From Dryas octopetala (Eukaryota; Streptophyta; Magnoliopsida; Rosales; Rosaceae), in assembly GCA_963921425.1 (NCBI GenBank), contig OY992834.1:13642164-13706163 (forward strand): 64,000 nucleotides of DNA, written 5' to 3'. Each line of letters opens with the position of its first letter. The first letter of the stretch is position 1. The notes beneath the pieces were generated by a model, which saw only the letters and a list, made by a program, of their open reading frames with translations, was not told the origin of the DNA and searched no databases. Below are positions 1 through 10,640 of this stretch, in pieces. The position numbers and the translations under genes were made by a program.

Positions 1-1063
1 CCCACATCGATCCAACAGCTAATCATGGCTCGACACGTGGCTGGTCAGATCCAACTTTGGAGTTGACTTTTTAACGGTCAGACTTGGACCTCCACGTCAC
101 CACACCGGCTCGGTACCCTTTTTCGTGGCCAGATCGGATCGGTTTATCCTGGCGAAACCCTCACGCCGATCCGACCCGATCTGAGGATCTTCCAAAGAAT
201 TGAATGTTCATCCTTCCTTGGTTATCCTAGCTCGGCTCGGCTCGGCTCGGCCTTGGGCGAGCGTCTTTTCAAATTATAGTCACGACCGACTACGATTTGA
301 AGGGATCACTGCATGCTGGATCGGCACGGCCTGGTAATATGTATCCGATCTGATCACATGAGAGTAGCATGTTTGCATGTGAAGATATCTGTGTTCGGAT
401 CGGCTGGGCACCACGCCGTCATTCCAAAAGAAGATCACGTTGGGACGAATGGCCATACTTGAGTGCACCTGACAGGATCTTCTGACAGATAAGACTTCCC
501 AGCTCACATTCATGACTATTGGGGCATTTCATCTGAACCTTCCATCCTTGCATTCAATACGGCATTCAATGCAACATTGAATGCAAAGGAGGTGAGTGGC
601 TGTGCATGCTGCTATTCACGACCGAACGCGTGGATCTCTCTCAAACATTCATTCACATGCAGGTAACTTACTCCTCACAACTTCCTTTGTCTATATAAAC
701 CAACTTATATGCACAAAAGCCAAATCGACCTATCATCAGGCAAACACTTACACGAACTTTTCACTCACCAAAAGCATAACCAACTTGCTGAGAATAAACC
801 CAGAACATTTACCTTGTTCTTCCCATTCTCCCAAGTTCATCACCTGTTCTTCCCCACTTTCACTCAAACACCCCTGAATACACATCACTGACTTCATCAT
901 CGGAGCGTGTTTGGCTGGTACCACACTGGTCCATCTTCTTTGATCTTGTGTTTGTGCAGGAAGATCTCGGATCAACATCCACGTCATCATCCAACAAGGC
1001 ATCTGATCAGCCAGATCATCACTTCTAAGTTATTGCATCTATCTTACAGAAATTTGCATCAAC
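1..1063 (+). repeat. Probable gypsy-type LTR fragment (3' part)
   Basis: No convincing gene. The stretch has LTR-like organisation: a TATA box (TATATAA near 693-699), then a C-rich leader, then the phrase CACTGACTTCATCATCGGAG near 886-905, which resembles the ACTGACTTAGGCATCGGAG block common near the 3' end of plant gypsy LTRs (a similar phrase occurs in the LTR at 10124-10640). A short CTCGG pentamer run lies at 231-250. The left end is outside the window and no primer site or coding region is attached. The right limit is set only by where BAHD homology begins. Assignment is inference from familiarity with such LTRs. Confidence 0.35.
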
Positions 1064-1081
1064 AAGTACTACTTCTCATTC

Positions 1082-2309
1082 TCAAATGCGGCAACGACTG
1101 ACAATTGCACTATGATTGAAGGAAGCAAATGAAAGAAGCATCTCATCACGTTCAAATATAGCCATCTCTTTTTCTTCCAAGTTCACCCAAGCTTCAATAT
1201 CTCCACCCCATTTGGTATCAACCAAAGTGATAAACTTGTCGAAGTACATAGGACAAGTAACCCATGTGGGTTTCCCCCACCCAAAATCCATATCATAAAA
1301 TTGAAATCCGCATAAACTTGAAAGCCAAAAGATATTGACTACCATCTTCTCTAGTTCACTCTCCTTTCTAAGAGATTCACAAAGCAGAGAGTAACAATCT
1401 TCCCTTTTAAATCTCTTTGCCTTGTCCTTGCAGAAGTCTGCTAACCCTTTCCTTATCTGGACGACCAGTTCCGGTATTTCGATATCAATTTTTTCAACCA
1501 ACACCGGGAACCGCCATATGATATTCCCTATAGCATTGTCCGACAGTGAAGGGACCATTCATTTGTGCAAGTTGACCGTTTGCAACAGTAGCGACGTCCT
1601 TGATGATGATATGGATTGGGACGCAGCAACAACAGCATTAATAGCACATTTCAAGACAACTGCAAATGCTAATTGCACATTTGTAGGGCCATTAAAGCCA
1701 AGCTGTTGATCAAGTAGTAGTTTACTGGTTTTGGCCTTGAGACTGGCCATCTTTGAGGCCCCAAACACAAGCCTCCTTGTGGTGAAATTTTGAGGTAGGA
1801 ACATTTGGGGGTTGGAGGTGAAATTTGTCCCCGTTTTCCCAAGCGACATCAGCGGTCCAGTATTGAACTTTGGAAGCAGTATTTGATGATCACGATGATC
1901 ATGGTCGTCGTATTCTTTACGAGCAGTGGCCGTCCAGCTCTGGACGAACGTACACAAAGATGATGCATCCGCGATCTTGTGTGAAAGAGAGACTCCAATA
2001 GCTATTCCTCCGCAGCTAAAGACAGTGACTTGAACTTGCAGAACAACATCCAATGCATCAAGATTAGTAAAACTAGTGGGAATAAATTGGCCTAGTAAAT
2101 TGGGCCCTGGTATTTGGGAGAGAAAATTGGAGAGGTGGCAGTCGATTTGGCCTTCTACAAAATAAGCACCCTCATCGTTGCACTCAATGGATACTCCATT
2201 TTTGAGTCGGCCAGCGAGTGGATAGAAATGAACCAAGGTTTTGGATAGCGAATTCTGAAGGTGGTTTGACCACAACAATTTCCATACCGGCTGCTTCTGG
2301 GGGGCTGGT
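1082..2309 (-). pseudogene. BAHD acyltransferase pseudogene 1 (5'-truncated, one nonsense codon)
   Basis: This is a near copy of the pseudogene at 27542-28935. It keeps the HKIAD active-site motif and the DFGWG motif, and ends with the family's C-terminal SAIVSRCRI and a TGA at 1082-1084. Two defects are visible. An in-frame TGA at 1559-1561 replaces the CGA (Arg) of the other copy, and a neighbouring CGC is CAC here; both are CpG-type transitions. Homology stops at about 2309, so the first ~75 residues are missing and unrelated AT-rich DNA follows. At the frame position where the other copy lost a base (near 28330), this copy is intact. Homology begins only ~18 bp beyond the stop codon, directly beside the LTR-like sequence. 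The reading frame cannot give a functional enzyme. Confidence 0.9.
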
Positions 2310-2537
2310 TTCATTACAAAGCGGTCCGTTGGTTTAATTACAATTGAAATCAAAGGGTATTCTTTTGAGTCAAGGGACTGTAATTATGAGATGTACTCCA
2401 TCTTGAATGGGTCGTACCCAAAATAATAAAACCCTTATTTCATAAATGAATTTGGATGAAATTATATTGGGTAATATTATTATTTATGAACCATTTTTGT
2501 TCAACAATACGTAAATGCAATGTCGAGTGCTCATTGG

Positions 2538-2845
2538 TAATTTTTGTCCTAAAACGTAATAATGGAATTGGTTGTCTTTGTCAATAATTAAATTAATTAG
2601 TTATATATATTTGTCACTTATAATTAAAAAACCTGAATTTTTCAAGAAGTCAAATATATTAGAGCATGTACAATGGCTTTTTGCTATATGTTAATTTTTG
2701 TCCTAAAACGTAATAATGTAGTTGGTTGTCTTTGTCAATAATTAAATTAATTAGTTATATATATTTGTCACTTATAATTAAAAAACCTGAATTTTTCAAG
2801 AAGTCAAATATATTAGAGCATGTACAATGGCTTTTTACTATATGC
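2538..2845. repeat. Tandem duplication, two ~154-bp units
   Basis: Two nearly identical copies lie head to tail (2538-2691 and 2692-2845), starting at TAATTTTTGTCCTAAAACG. The second half of each unit contains the first ~30 bases of the MITE that begins at 2816, so the duplication happened after that MITE inserted. The DNA between pseudogene 1 and this repeat (2310-2537) is AT-rich with no recognised feature. Confidence 0.85.
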
Positions 2846-3497
2846 TATATTTAGCATGACTTTTAGCATTTAGCAATAGCTTTTGTGTTTTTTGCTCTAA
2901 TAGCACAAAAGTTATAGCTATATATTAATATGTTTATATTTTTAATATATTCATATATATCCTTATAAATTAAATTTAATATATTAAATTATTTTAATAA
3001 TTATATCATTGTAAATATTTTAATGAGATTTTTAATATGAGCCCAATATTAAATATATTTAAATATTATTATTTTAATACCCAAATTAATATTTAGTATT
3101 TTTCATGTCAAAGTCAAATTTAAGAATTGTAAAATTTGAATACATGGCCAATAAACCCATGATAGCTACCATCCTCATGCCTCTTGCTGCAACATTTTTC
3201 ATTCATGTGAATATCCTTTCCTCTCTTTCTCCTCGTGAGACCTAGCACTTTTTCAACCAATCATTTTCTTTCACTTGGTTTTTTATTCTTTCTTTATCCA
3301 TACTTTTCAAATGGTGGGTTCACTTTTTTCTTAAGTTTCTCAATACAAATTACTAAATTTTCTGCTAGATATAGTGAAAAATTTAACAACAGCATAGCAA
3401 ATGCTAAATTTAGCTATGTCATTGTAATGAGGTTTTTTATCATTTCTGCTATATTTAGCAGATAGTATAGTATTTAGCCATGCCATTGTACATGCTC
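2816..3497. mobile_element. MITE with 16-bp TIRs, PIF/Harbinger-like
   Basis: The left end GAGCATGTACAATGGC is repeated inverted at the right end (3482-3497). Both ends are flanked by TTA (2813-2815 and 3498-3500), the 3-bp duplication typical of PIF/Harbinger elements. The interior (682 bp in all) is AT-rich, with several TTTAGCA/TGCTAAA motifs in both orientations, and does not code. Superfamily is inferred from TSD length and the GAGCATNTNCAATGG-type terminus. Confidence 0.75.
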
Positions 3498-3506
3498 TTA
3501 AGAGTG

Positions 3507-4563
3507 CTGCTATTTGCACACCATTTTTTCTCTCATTACGCATCCTTCTCTTCCATTTAGTAGATTACAACTTTAACCCAACCTAAAATGTCCAGACAAC
3601 TATACAAACGTAGCCACCCCAAGTCCCAACCTGGCCTCCACTGCCATTGTTGCTGGCTCCCTGCCGCCATCGTCACCGGCCTCCTTTTTCTTCCTCTTTG
3701 TCCTCTCTCTCTCCATCTCTCTCCTCTCTCCTCTCTCCCTTTCTCTCTGTCTTTTGTCCCTCTCTGTCCTCACCCCAACCCCATCCTCAGCCACCCCCAC
3801 CACCGGCAAGGTCGCCGGCTATTCAACCCTCCCCTTCTCTCCTTCCTTCTTTCTCCTCTCTCTCTTTCCCTCTTTCCCTCTCTGTCTTTTTCCTTCTTTC
3901 TCCTCTGCCTCTTTCCCTTTTTCTCCTTTCCTCTCCCCATTTCTATCTCTTCTCTCCTTTTCTTTCCGATCTACCGATCTAGAGGTCGGCAAGGTTGCGC
4001 CGACCTCTGCAACATATCAGAAAGAAGGAGATAGAGGAGAGAAGAAAGAGAAATGGAGAGAGGAGAGAAGAGAGAGGGAAAGAGACAGAGGAGAAAGAGG
4101 GAAAGAGACAAAGGGGAAGAAAGAAAGGGAGACCAGAGGCCAACACGCTGGCGCCAGAGGCAGACTGGGTGGTTGCAGCGGACGCATTGGCTAGTGGAGT
4201 CGGGGGTGGGGTCGGGACTTGGTAATTAAAATGAAATCTTTAGGATAAATCAATGCAATTTAGGAGGACTCAATGAAAGGACATCAATTCAAATCCTGGA
4301 TTTTCGAATTGGGAGAGATCAAGAATTCTCACTATTTCTTAGATTTATGGACCAAATTCAATTCATTGGGATCTTTCATTCACATTTTTTTTCCATCAAT
4401 AACGTTTTATAAAACTCTTGGACTTCCAAATTTGGAGTATCCTACTTTCACGCAATTCTAAATTAAGGGTGTGGAATGAGAAATTTAGGAAATTGAAAAA
4501 AAAAATGGGTGCGAAAAGAGAACGAGATGTGTAATTAGAGGAAAAAATGTGTACAAATAACAG
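3507..4563. mobile_element. Non-autonomous TIR element with C/T-rich then G/A-rich core
   Basis: The left terminus (CTGCTATTTGCACACC, 3507 on) matches the reverse complement of the right terminus (ending 4563) for about 50 bp with few mismatches and one gap. Inside, an almost pure pyrimidine tract on the + strand (about 3690-3970) is followed by an almost pure purine tract (about 4021-4140). A second short inverted pair, CCAAGTCCC(A/G)ACC, lies near 3619 and 4215. Long open frames across these tracts are low-complexity Ser/Leu/Phe or Arg/Glu/Lys and are not taken as genes. I could not identify a target duplication, so the superfamily (Mutator-like is possible) is open. Confidence 0.6.
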
Positions 4564-4736
4564 TCTATATATTAATCACTTAAATGAAAAGATATATATT
4601 ATTTATTAAAAAATTCAAAATATTACTAACATTTATTATGGCTGCTTCGCCACTCGATCCTTGTAAGATTCTTATACAAAGTTCGTTGACCTTTCTTTGC
4701 TTTTTATACGGTACTTATTTTGTTTTGTCCCTGGAT

Positions 4737-4743
4737 TATATAT
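4737..4743 (+). promoter_or_regulatory. Possible TATA box of the ankyrin gene
   Basis: TATATAT lies about 100 bp upstream of the ATG at 4843. A (GA)n stretch sits in the presumed 5' leader just before the start codon. No experimental start site is available; placement is by motif and distance only. Confidence 0.35.
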
Positions 4744-4842
4744 GGCAATAAGCATGCATCGATACGTACGTTGACATTCATAATCTTTATTACATCTTCA
4801 AAGGGATAGAACCGCTTCATTGTAGAGAGAGAGAGAGAGGGA

Positions 4843-7535
4843 ATGGAGATTAGAGTACCAGATGAAGATGATACAATAAGATTGTATAAGGCATCACTGA
4901 CAGGGTGTGTATTATCCTTAAACACATTACTCCAAAAAGACCCACTCATTCTCAGAAAGGTTTCACTCACTCCTTTCAGTGAAACTCCCTTACATGTAGC
5001 AGCTTTGCTTGGCCACCATGATTTCACCACAACTCTTGTCGCCCATAATCCCAACCTTGCTAGGGAGTTGGACTCCTCCAAACGCGCAGCCCTCCACTTG
5101 GCTTCTGCTGAGGGCCACAAGAACACCGTCCAAGCTTTGTTGCCTGCATATGCGGATGCGTGCTTGCTTCATGATGAGGATGGCAGAATCCCTCTTCACT
5201 ATGCAGCCATGAGAGGACGAATTGAGGTCCTGAAGAAGTTGATTGAAGCAAAGCCTGAGTCCGTTTATGTAAAGGTTCCGAATAGAGAAGAAACAGTTTT
5301 GCACTTATGTGTTAAATATAACCAGTTAGAGTGCTTGAAATTGTTGGTGGAAGAGATGGGAGATGACAGTGAGTTCCTCAACTCAAGAAACAGTGTTGGC
5401 GGTAACACCATCCTGCACTTAGCTGTGACGCAAAAGCAAATTGAGGTAATGCTCAATAATCAATATCCCATTTATTTTGCTGAATATTAATATAGCAAAC
5501 AAATTAGCTTATCCTGACAACTTTTGTACGGAAGAATTGAGAAAAGTAAAATAAGTATCATATATATATAATTGAATTTTTTTAAAATGAGAATTAGGAT
5601 TAAATATCGAGTGTAACTCTGTTTTTTTTTTTTTTTTTTTTTCATGATAAAACATAAATGTTTTTTCCTTTTTGTTTAAAGGTTAGGTAGTAAGCAAGTG
5701 ACTAGTAGTTTGGGGACACAAATCAGACCAATAGGTAAAATTCCTTACAAAAGCGTGGGTATTTGGCCCATCGCTCAAACACTTGCATATATTTTTGGAT
5801 CCTTTAATTAGAAGCCAAAATGAGAAAGAAAATTAAGATAAATCCTAGCCGGTCAAAAACTTAAGTAGAAACATCACAAACAACTATTCACCGAGTGGTA
5901 GGCAAACCCACCGAGCCCTCGGTGAAGCAAAACCATACATCTTCAAGGAAAAAAGATGCATCTACAAGTAAAAAAAAAACATCTGCAAGCAAAAAAAGAT
6001 GCATCGGCAAGCCCCAAGATCTCGGTATAGGCTACCGAGCACTCGGTAGTGTAAGTTTTTCTCTCCGCCTCCGCATACACGGACATATTGGGCTGAAATT
6101 TAATTTTTATTTGGCTGGATTTACAGTTAAATATCTTTCAAAAATTGGGTTTATAAATAATTTATTATATATTTTTCTGACTTAGTATATAGTCGTAATT
6201 GCCTTGTAGTAACATTAGAGTTTATAATGCTTTAAGATTTATAAAGATTTAGACTTTAGCATATTGAAGTTTAAATGCTAAAAAAAAATTTGGTATTTAA
6301 CATCAAAATAATATGTTCATTCAGTATTTAAACCATAATGACCCTTTTGTTTTTTTTAAGTTCTGGAAGAAATTAATTATCATGACCAAATTTCCAGTCC
6401 AAGCTAGGTTTTTTAAATTAATGCTTTAGCCTCACATTTATTTAAATTAACGGCACAATTTTTTTTACAATTAAGAAAAAGGTTTGGACGGACTTTGACC
6501 AGTGATTTTTGTGTATATGACAATAATTAAGTATGGTTGTGTGAAAAAGTGCATCATTTTTGTATATCATTCATCATGTGATTTTATATTGTGATGATAT
6601 ATGTCAAATTGACAAATAAAGCAACACTACAACTTGTGCAGACCATAAGATACCTAGTTTCACTACCTATTGTAAGAGCAGAAGCAAATGCTGTAAATGG
6701 GATGGCTTTGACCACATTAGACATCTTAGAGCAGAGTCCAAGAGACTTCAGAAGCCTCGAAATTCAACAGATATTAGTGGACGCAGGTATCAGAACAAAC
6801 ATCCAATATGGTATTCTCACAACATTGTCCCCAATTAACCCATCTTCAAACAGTGCTATCCATGTCCAAAACAAAGGATCAGTACCGAAAAAAACAGTAA
6901 GGGCAAGGTGGTGGAGAAAATTGATAGAATATTTCTTGAAAGACCAGAGTGATTGGTTGGTAGAGAGACGTGGCATGCTCATGGTTGTGGCTACCATGAT
7001 TACAACCATGACTTTCCAAGCTACAATTAACCCACCGGGTGGTGTTTGGCAAGCAACCATTATAAACAATACTACCATTCCAGGAGATCAAGTTTGCACA
7101 GAAAAATTCCCATGTGTAGCTGGAACTGCAGTGTTCAGCTATGGTCCCCGGAAAGATTATTTCCACTTTTTCCTATTTAACAATACCTTCGCATTCCTTG
7201 CTTCCCTCACTGTCACCCTTATACTTATTAGCGGGATTCCTCTCCCTAACCAGGCGTGTGTTTGGATCTTATCAATGGTCATGTTCATCACTGTCTCATA
7301 CTTGGCGAATGCCTACCATAGTGCTATCCGCGTCGTGACCCAAACACACGATTGGAATCCATCATTTTGGGATTTATACAATCCATTCTATTATGTCTGG
7401 CAATCTTTGCTCTTTATGGCCGTTGGACTTCGCACTATTCGTTTTCTAATATGGCTGGTGAAAAGGCTGTGGCGCAGGTTCAGGCACAGGAAATTGCAAA
7501 TAGTATCAAGTTGCAAAAACAAGGTCAATGTCTAA
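4843..7535 (+). CDS. Ankyrin-repeat / PGG-domain membrane protein (ACD6/ITN1-like family)
   Basis: Two exons: 4843-5445 and 6642-7535 (stop TAA 7533-7535), joined in phase 0 across a GT-AG intron, giving 498 residues. The junction reads KQIE then TIRYLV. Exon 1 (residues 1-201) carries about five ankyrin repeats, recognisable by TPLHVAALLGH, AALHLASAEGH, IPLHYAAMRGR and TILHLAVTQ. Exon 2 holds a basic linker (VRARWWRKL), then the PGG domain with INPPGG at about 330-335, and four hydrophobic segments typical of the family (about 311-329, 378-400, 404-425 and 445-460). The ankyrin part is expected to be cytosolic. Relatives act in salicylic-acid defence or salt/ABA signalling; this gene's own role is not shown. 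The ATG is preceded by a GA-rich leader. An in-frame extension upstream of the acceptor (6591-6641) and the ORF at 5895-6185 are intronic. This is the only complete spliced host gene outside the acyltransferase array. Confidence 0.9.
5446..6641 (+). other. Intron of the ankyrin/PGG gene
   Basis: 1196 bp with a GTAATG donor and a TTGTGCAG acceptor. It holds a poly-T run near 5621-5642 and a small GC-richer island (5890-6055) with two CCGAG...CTCGG motifs. One is the near-palindrome ACCGAGCACTCGGTA near 6036; between them are three imperfect repeats of AAAGATGCATC-like text. The island looks like a short inserted repeat. No coding evidence. Confidence 0.8.
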
Positions 7536-8679
7536 GATAGAGGATTGGTATTCTCTAATGTGCATGTGCTTAATTTTCTCTCTATTGGTGTAGGTATGGA
7601 AAGTAATGAACTGATAATGTCTAAGAGGATTAGTATTCTCTAATATGCATGTGCAAATAATATCGTCGTATAGTATCTGGTTTGGATAAAATTCGCATGA
7701 CTTGGGTACTCATGTGAGAATTTCTGCTGCACCTTTTATATCATGTGAGAATTTCAGCTGCATGCTTTATATCATTCCCAAACAACACTCTTTATGTAAT
7801 GGGATAGTTATGTAATGTATGATTATAGGCTCTATTATTGGAATGGGATAGTTATGTAATGGTGAAATATTTGAACATTATTATTATTTTGATTGAATTG
7901 AACATGCATGATTGCCTACTATTTAAATACTTTACCTCAATACCGTTAAAAAATTAATTTTTTTGGTATTTATGCACACAAGTACAAAACTAATGGAGCA
8001 ATTGATTTTTTTTAATGACTTTGGGTAGAGTAGTGCTACAAGCACCAGCTTATATCCAAATTTTATGGATGTCAACTGATGTGAGAGTTTGTTATTTATT
8101 CATATATGAGTCCACTTTAGACATTATTTATTTACAATTATTAAGAAACTGACATGTCATCTGCCACAATATCAATTAGGATAATTAATTTGAGATATAA
8201 GGTGGTGCCTCTGACATTATATATTGTACGTCTTGAGTAACAGAATTGAGTTTGGGGGATAAAGTGACAAAAAATTTAGTTGGAGGGGGTGATATATATG
8301 TAATTAATCCTAAAATTTTTGTAACTGAAATGAAATTAAAAAAAAAAATTAAAAAGTACATGATTTATAGTCAACATTATAACTCCATTTGATAATTTAA
8401 CCAACCTAATTATGAAATTGAAAGTTAGGGGAGTGTTGGAAAATAAGTTTCAAAATCAATGAATTAAGTAAAAAATAATGGTAAAACTAATGAATATAAT
8501 TAAATGCCTGTAGCGCTTGGGGTTCTAGGGTCAATTTATTTGATAGAGGATCACGGGCCAGTTTATTTATAAATAACTCAGGATTAATGGCTTCCTTTAG
8601 TATAAAAGGGTTAAAAGGGTAAAGAACTTCAGTTTAGCACATCCTTTTTTAGGTAAGAAATATTATTTGATTGTTAAGT
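7536..8679. other. 3' flank and intergenic DNA, no gene seen
   Basis: The first ~350 bp is the likely 3' untranslated region and terminator area of the ankyrin gene, with short repeats such as TGGGATAGTTATGTAATG occurring twice (near 7800 and 7846). The remainder is AT-rich, with no open frame resembling a known protein and no terminal repeats. Confidence 0.5.
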
Positions 8680-8687
8680 GTTTCAAG

Positions 8688-9874
8688 TAGGGGTGGGAGT
8701 GGCCGAGTGGGTCGAGCCCATATCGGCCAAAGAACCGTCCCACCCGACCAATTGAGTTTAGCTATTTTTTGCAACTATCAACCAATCTGACTATTATAGG
8801 TCGGTTGTGAGTTGGGCAACCGATAAAGGCGGTATAAGTCAGGCCGGCAATGGTTTCATCCGGCAACTCTCTCTGTTCCCTCTCACTTTCTTCCTTCTCT
8901 GTCCCCAAGTTCACTCTATTAGTACAGCGAGTTTGCCGACGAGCCAGGTGGCGAAACCACCACCATCCAGACCTTCTCTTCTCCCTCTCCCTCCCCCAGT
9001 ATTCTGAGCTCGCAGAAAACGCTGGCAAAGGCGTGAGCTCGTGCAGGCCCGAGTCAGCTCCGACGGCGACCCAAGCTTTTCTGGCCAAATTGCGAGGCCG
9101 GACCACCCTCGAATTCATCCCCTCGCTACTCTGAGTCGATTGGTACCATCAGATTGTTCATCCGATCGAGCTGTGACGACGGTGATTCGAAGGGAAAGGC
9201 TGCCAGGCTCCGCTGTTGACTTTTCGTTCCCGGCGGCGATGCAAGATCGGACCACCATTGGTCGATTCCGTCATGCTGGACTCATTGGTGTATTTGGATC
9301 ATCCCTCTGACCACCGTGTGCGGCAGATCGAAGGAGAGAAAGAGTGGGAGAAAGTGAGTGAGAGAAGAAGAGATCGAGAGAGACAGAGACAGAGAGAGTG
9401 AGTAGTGGCGCGGGGGAGAAGAAGATGATGGTGGGGGCGTGGTGGCGACGCGGTGGTGAATGGTGATGGTGTCGAGCTGAGAGAGACAGAGAGTGCGAGC
9501 TGAGACTGAGACAGACTACAGAGAATGAGAAAGTGAGTGAATGAGTTGGGTTTGGGCCTGAGTTCCACTCACACACACTCTTAGGCTTGGGCCAAACACA
9601 CACACACATACACACACTCTCACACACACACTGCCACACAGCGCAAGCTTCCTAAAGGCCCCAAAAAAAATGCATTCCAAAGTTGGTTGATAGTCGGTTG
9701 GTCGGGTAACCGACTTTCCCTATTTTAGCAACTACCATCCGAACCAACTTTGATGTGTCAGTTGGTAACACCCGACCCGACCTTTGTGGATCGGTTGTTG
9801 ATTGCATATTGGCCAGAAATATTGGTTGGTAATGGGTCAATTGTCGGGTAAAAATCAACTCACACCTACCCCTA
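8688..9874. mobile_element. Non-autonomous hAT-type element with 8-bp target duplication
   Basis: Terminus TAGGGGTG (8688) faces CACCTACCCCTA (ending 9874). TAGGGGTG-type ends are typical of plant hAT elements. Flanks are GTTTCAAG (8680-8687) and CTTTCAAG (9875-9882), an 8-bp duplication with one mismatch, as expected for hAT. Subterminal regions on both sides carry many copies of CGGTTG/CAACCG and GTCGGGT/ACCCGAC. The 1187-bp interior is GC-richer than the surroundings (about 8850-9310) and contains a C/T-rich tract, a G/A-rich tract (9330-9540) and a CA-repeat (9565-9640). No transposase is present. The GC-rich core may be a captured host leader or exon fragment, but I do not recognise it. 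ORFs inside overlap on both strands and are low-complexity. Confidence 0.8.
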
Positions 9875-10123
9875 CTTTCAAGTAAGCACACCCAAGAGAA
9901 AAATGAGGGTTAAATAGTCTTATACTCCCTGTATCTCTTTTGATTTCCCATTGTGTTCTTTGAACTTTAAAACTTTCCATTGAGTCCCTAAATATAACAA
10001 TTTTTGCTTATTTATTCATAGAACTATAACTTTACAAAATACTCAAAAAGACGAGGTCACGAGGGTTTGGTTCAAACGCTTTAAGGGTAAAAATTATCCT
10101 TGCTTTTCAATATGTTGACCGTT

Positions 10124-10640
10124 TGTGGGAACAAAAATTATCACCCAAAAATAAATGGGCTAAAGGTAATTGGGCCAAGATGAAAACAAGCTTCATATCC
10201 TTTATAGATAAAGAAGCCCAATGATCAAAGACCAAAGCTCAACCCAAAGTTTATTTACCAATGGTAATCAAATACCAACGTTCTTATCATTTTACTGATA
10301 AGAACGTTGAGATCAGGCATTAATAGGAAATCAAGAGCATTCATCCTATGCAGGATGTGAGAACGGACGTGAGAACGGGAAAATGAGATTATCCTAGTTC
10401 AAATCTTATAAATAGCTTGCAAAGTCGAGTAACAAGGTACGGACAAAATCTGTGAACTTAGGCAACATATTATCAGAAATTTACTGACTTAGGCATCAAA
10501 GCATTTTTTGCAAGTGCCAACCCTTCTCCATTCCGACGAGAAGAATTTCAGACGCTTTCTTTCACTTTCGATTCAGGTAGTTCATCCAAATTCAATTATT
10601 GTAGGCCAATTAATTCTTCCTAAGAATTTTGGTTCCAACA
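10124..10640 (+). repeat. Isolated LTR (TG...CA) of a gypsy-like retrotransposon
   Basis: Starts TGTGGGAAC and ends GGTTCCAACA, an imperfect inverted terminal pair. A TATA box (TATAAATA, 10407-10414) lies in the middle, and ACTGACTTAGGCATCAAAGC near 10482 matches the block seen in gypsy LTRs. It is followed by ATTGGTGCAGTCGGTGGGAA, the type of sequence found at the primer-binding position of such elements. No gag-pol and no second LTR follow, so this is the 5' end of a heavily truncated element rather than a clean solo LTR; no target duplication was found. Confidence 0.65.

Noticed and set aside
3588-4225. Several overlapping ORFs of 70-150 codons on both strands
   Set aside because: They are products of C/T and G/A low-complexity tracts (Ser/Leu/Phe-rich or Arg/Glu/Lys-rich) inside a TIR element, with no domain or splice support.
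5895-6185. 96-codon ORF
   Set aside because: Lies wholly in the intron of the ankyrin/PGG gene; the exon join at 5445/6642 is in phase and gives the family protein.
8697-8715. tRNA A-box-like GTGGCCGAGTGGG
   Set aside because: No B-box or cloverleaf follows; it is the subterminal part of the hAT-type element.
9216-9639. ORFs of 60-120 codons on both strands
   Set aside because: Low-complexity Ser/His and Arg/Gln frames from GA- and CA-repeats in the hAT-type element.
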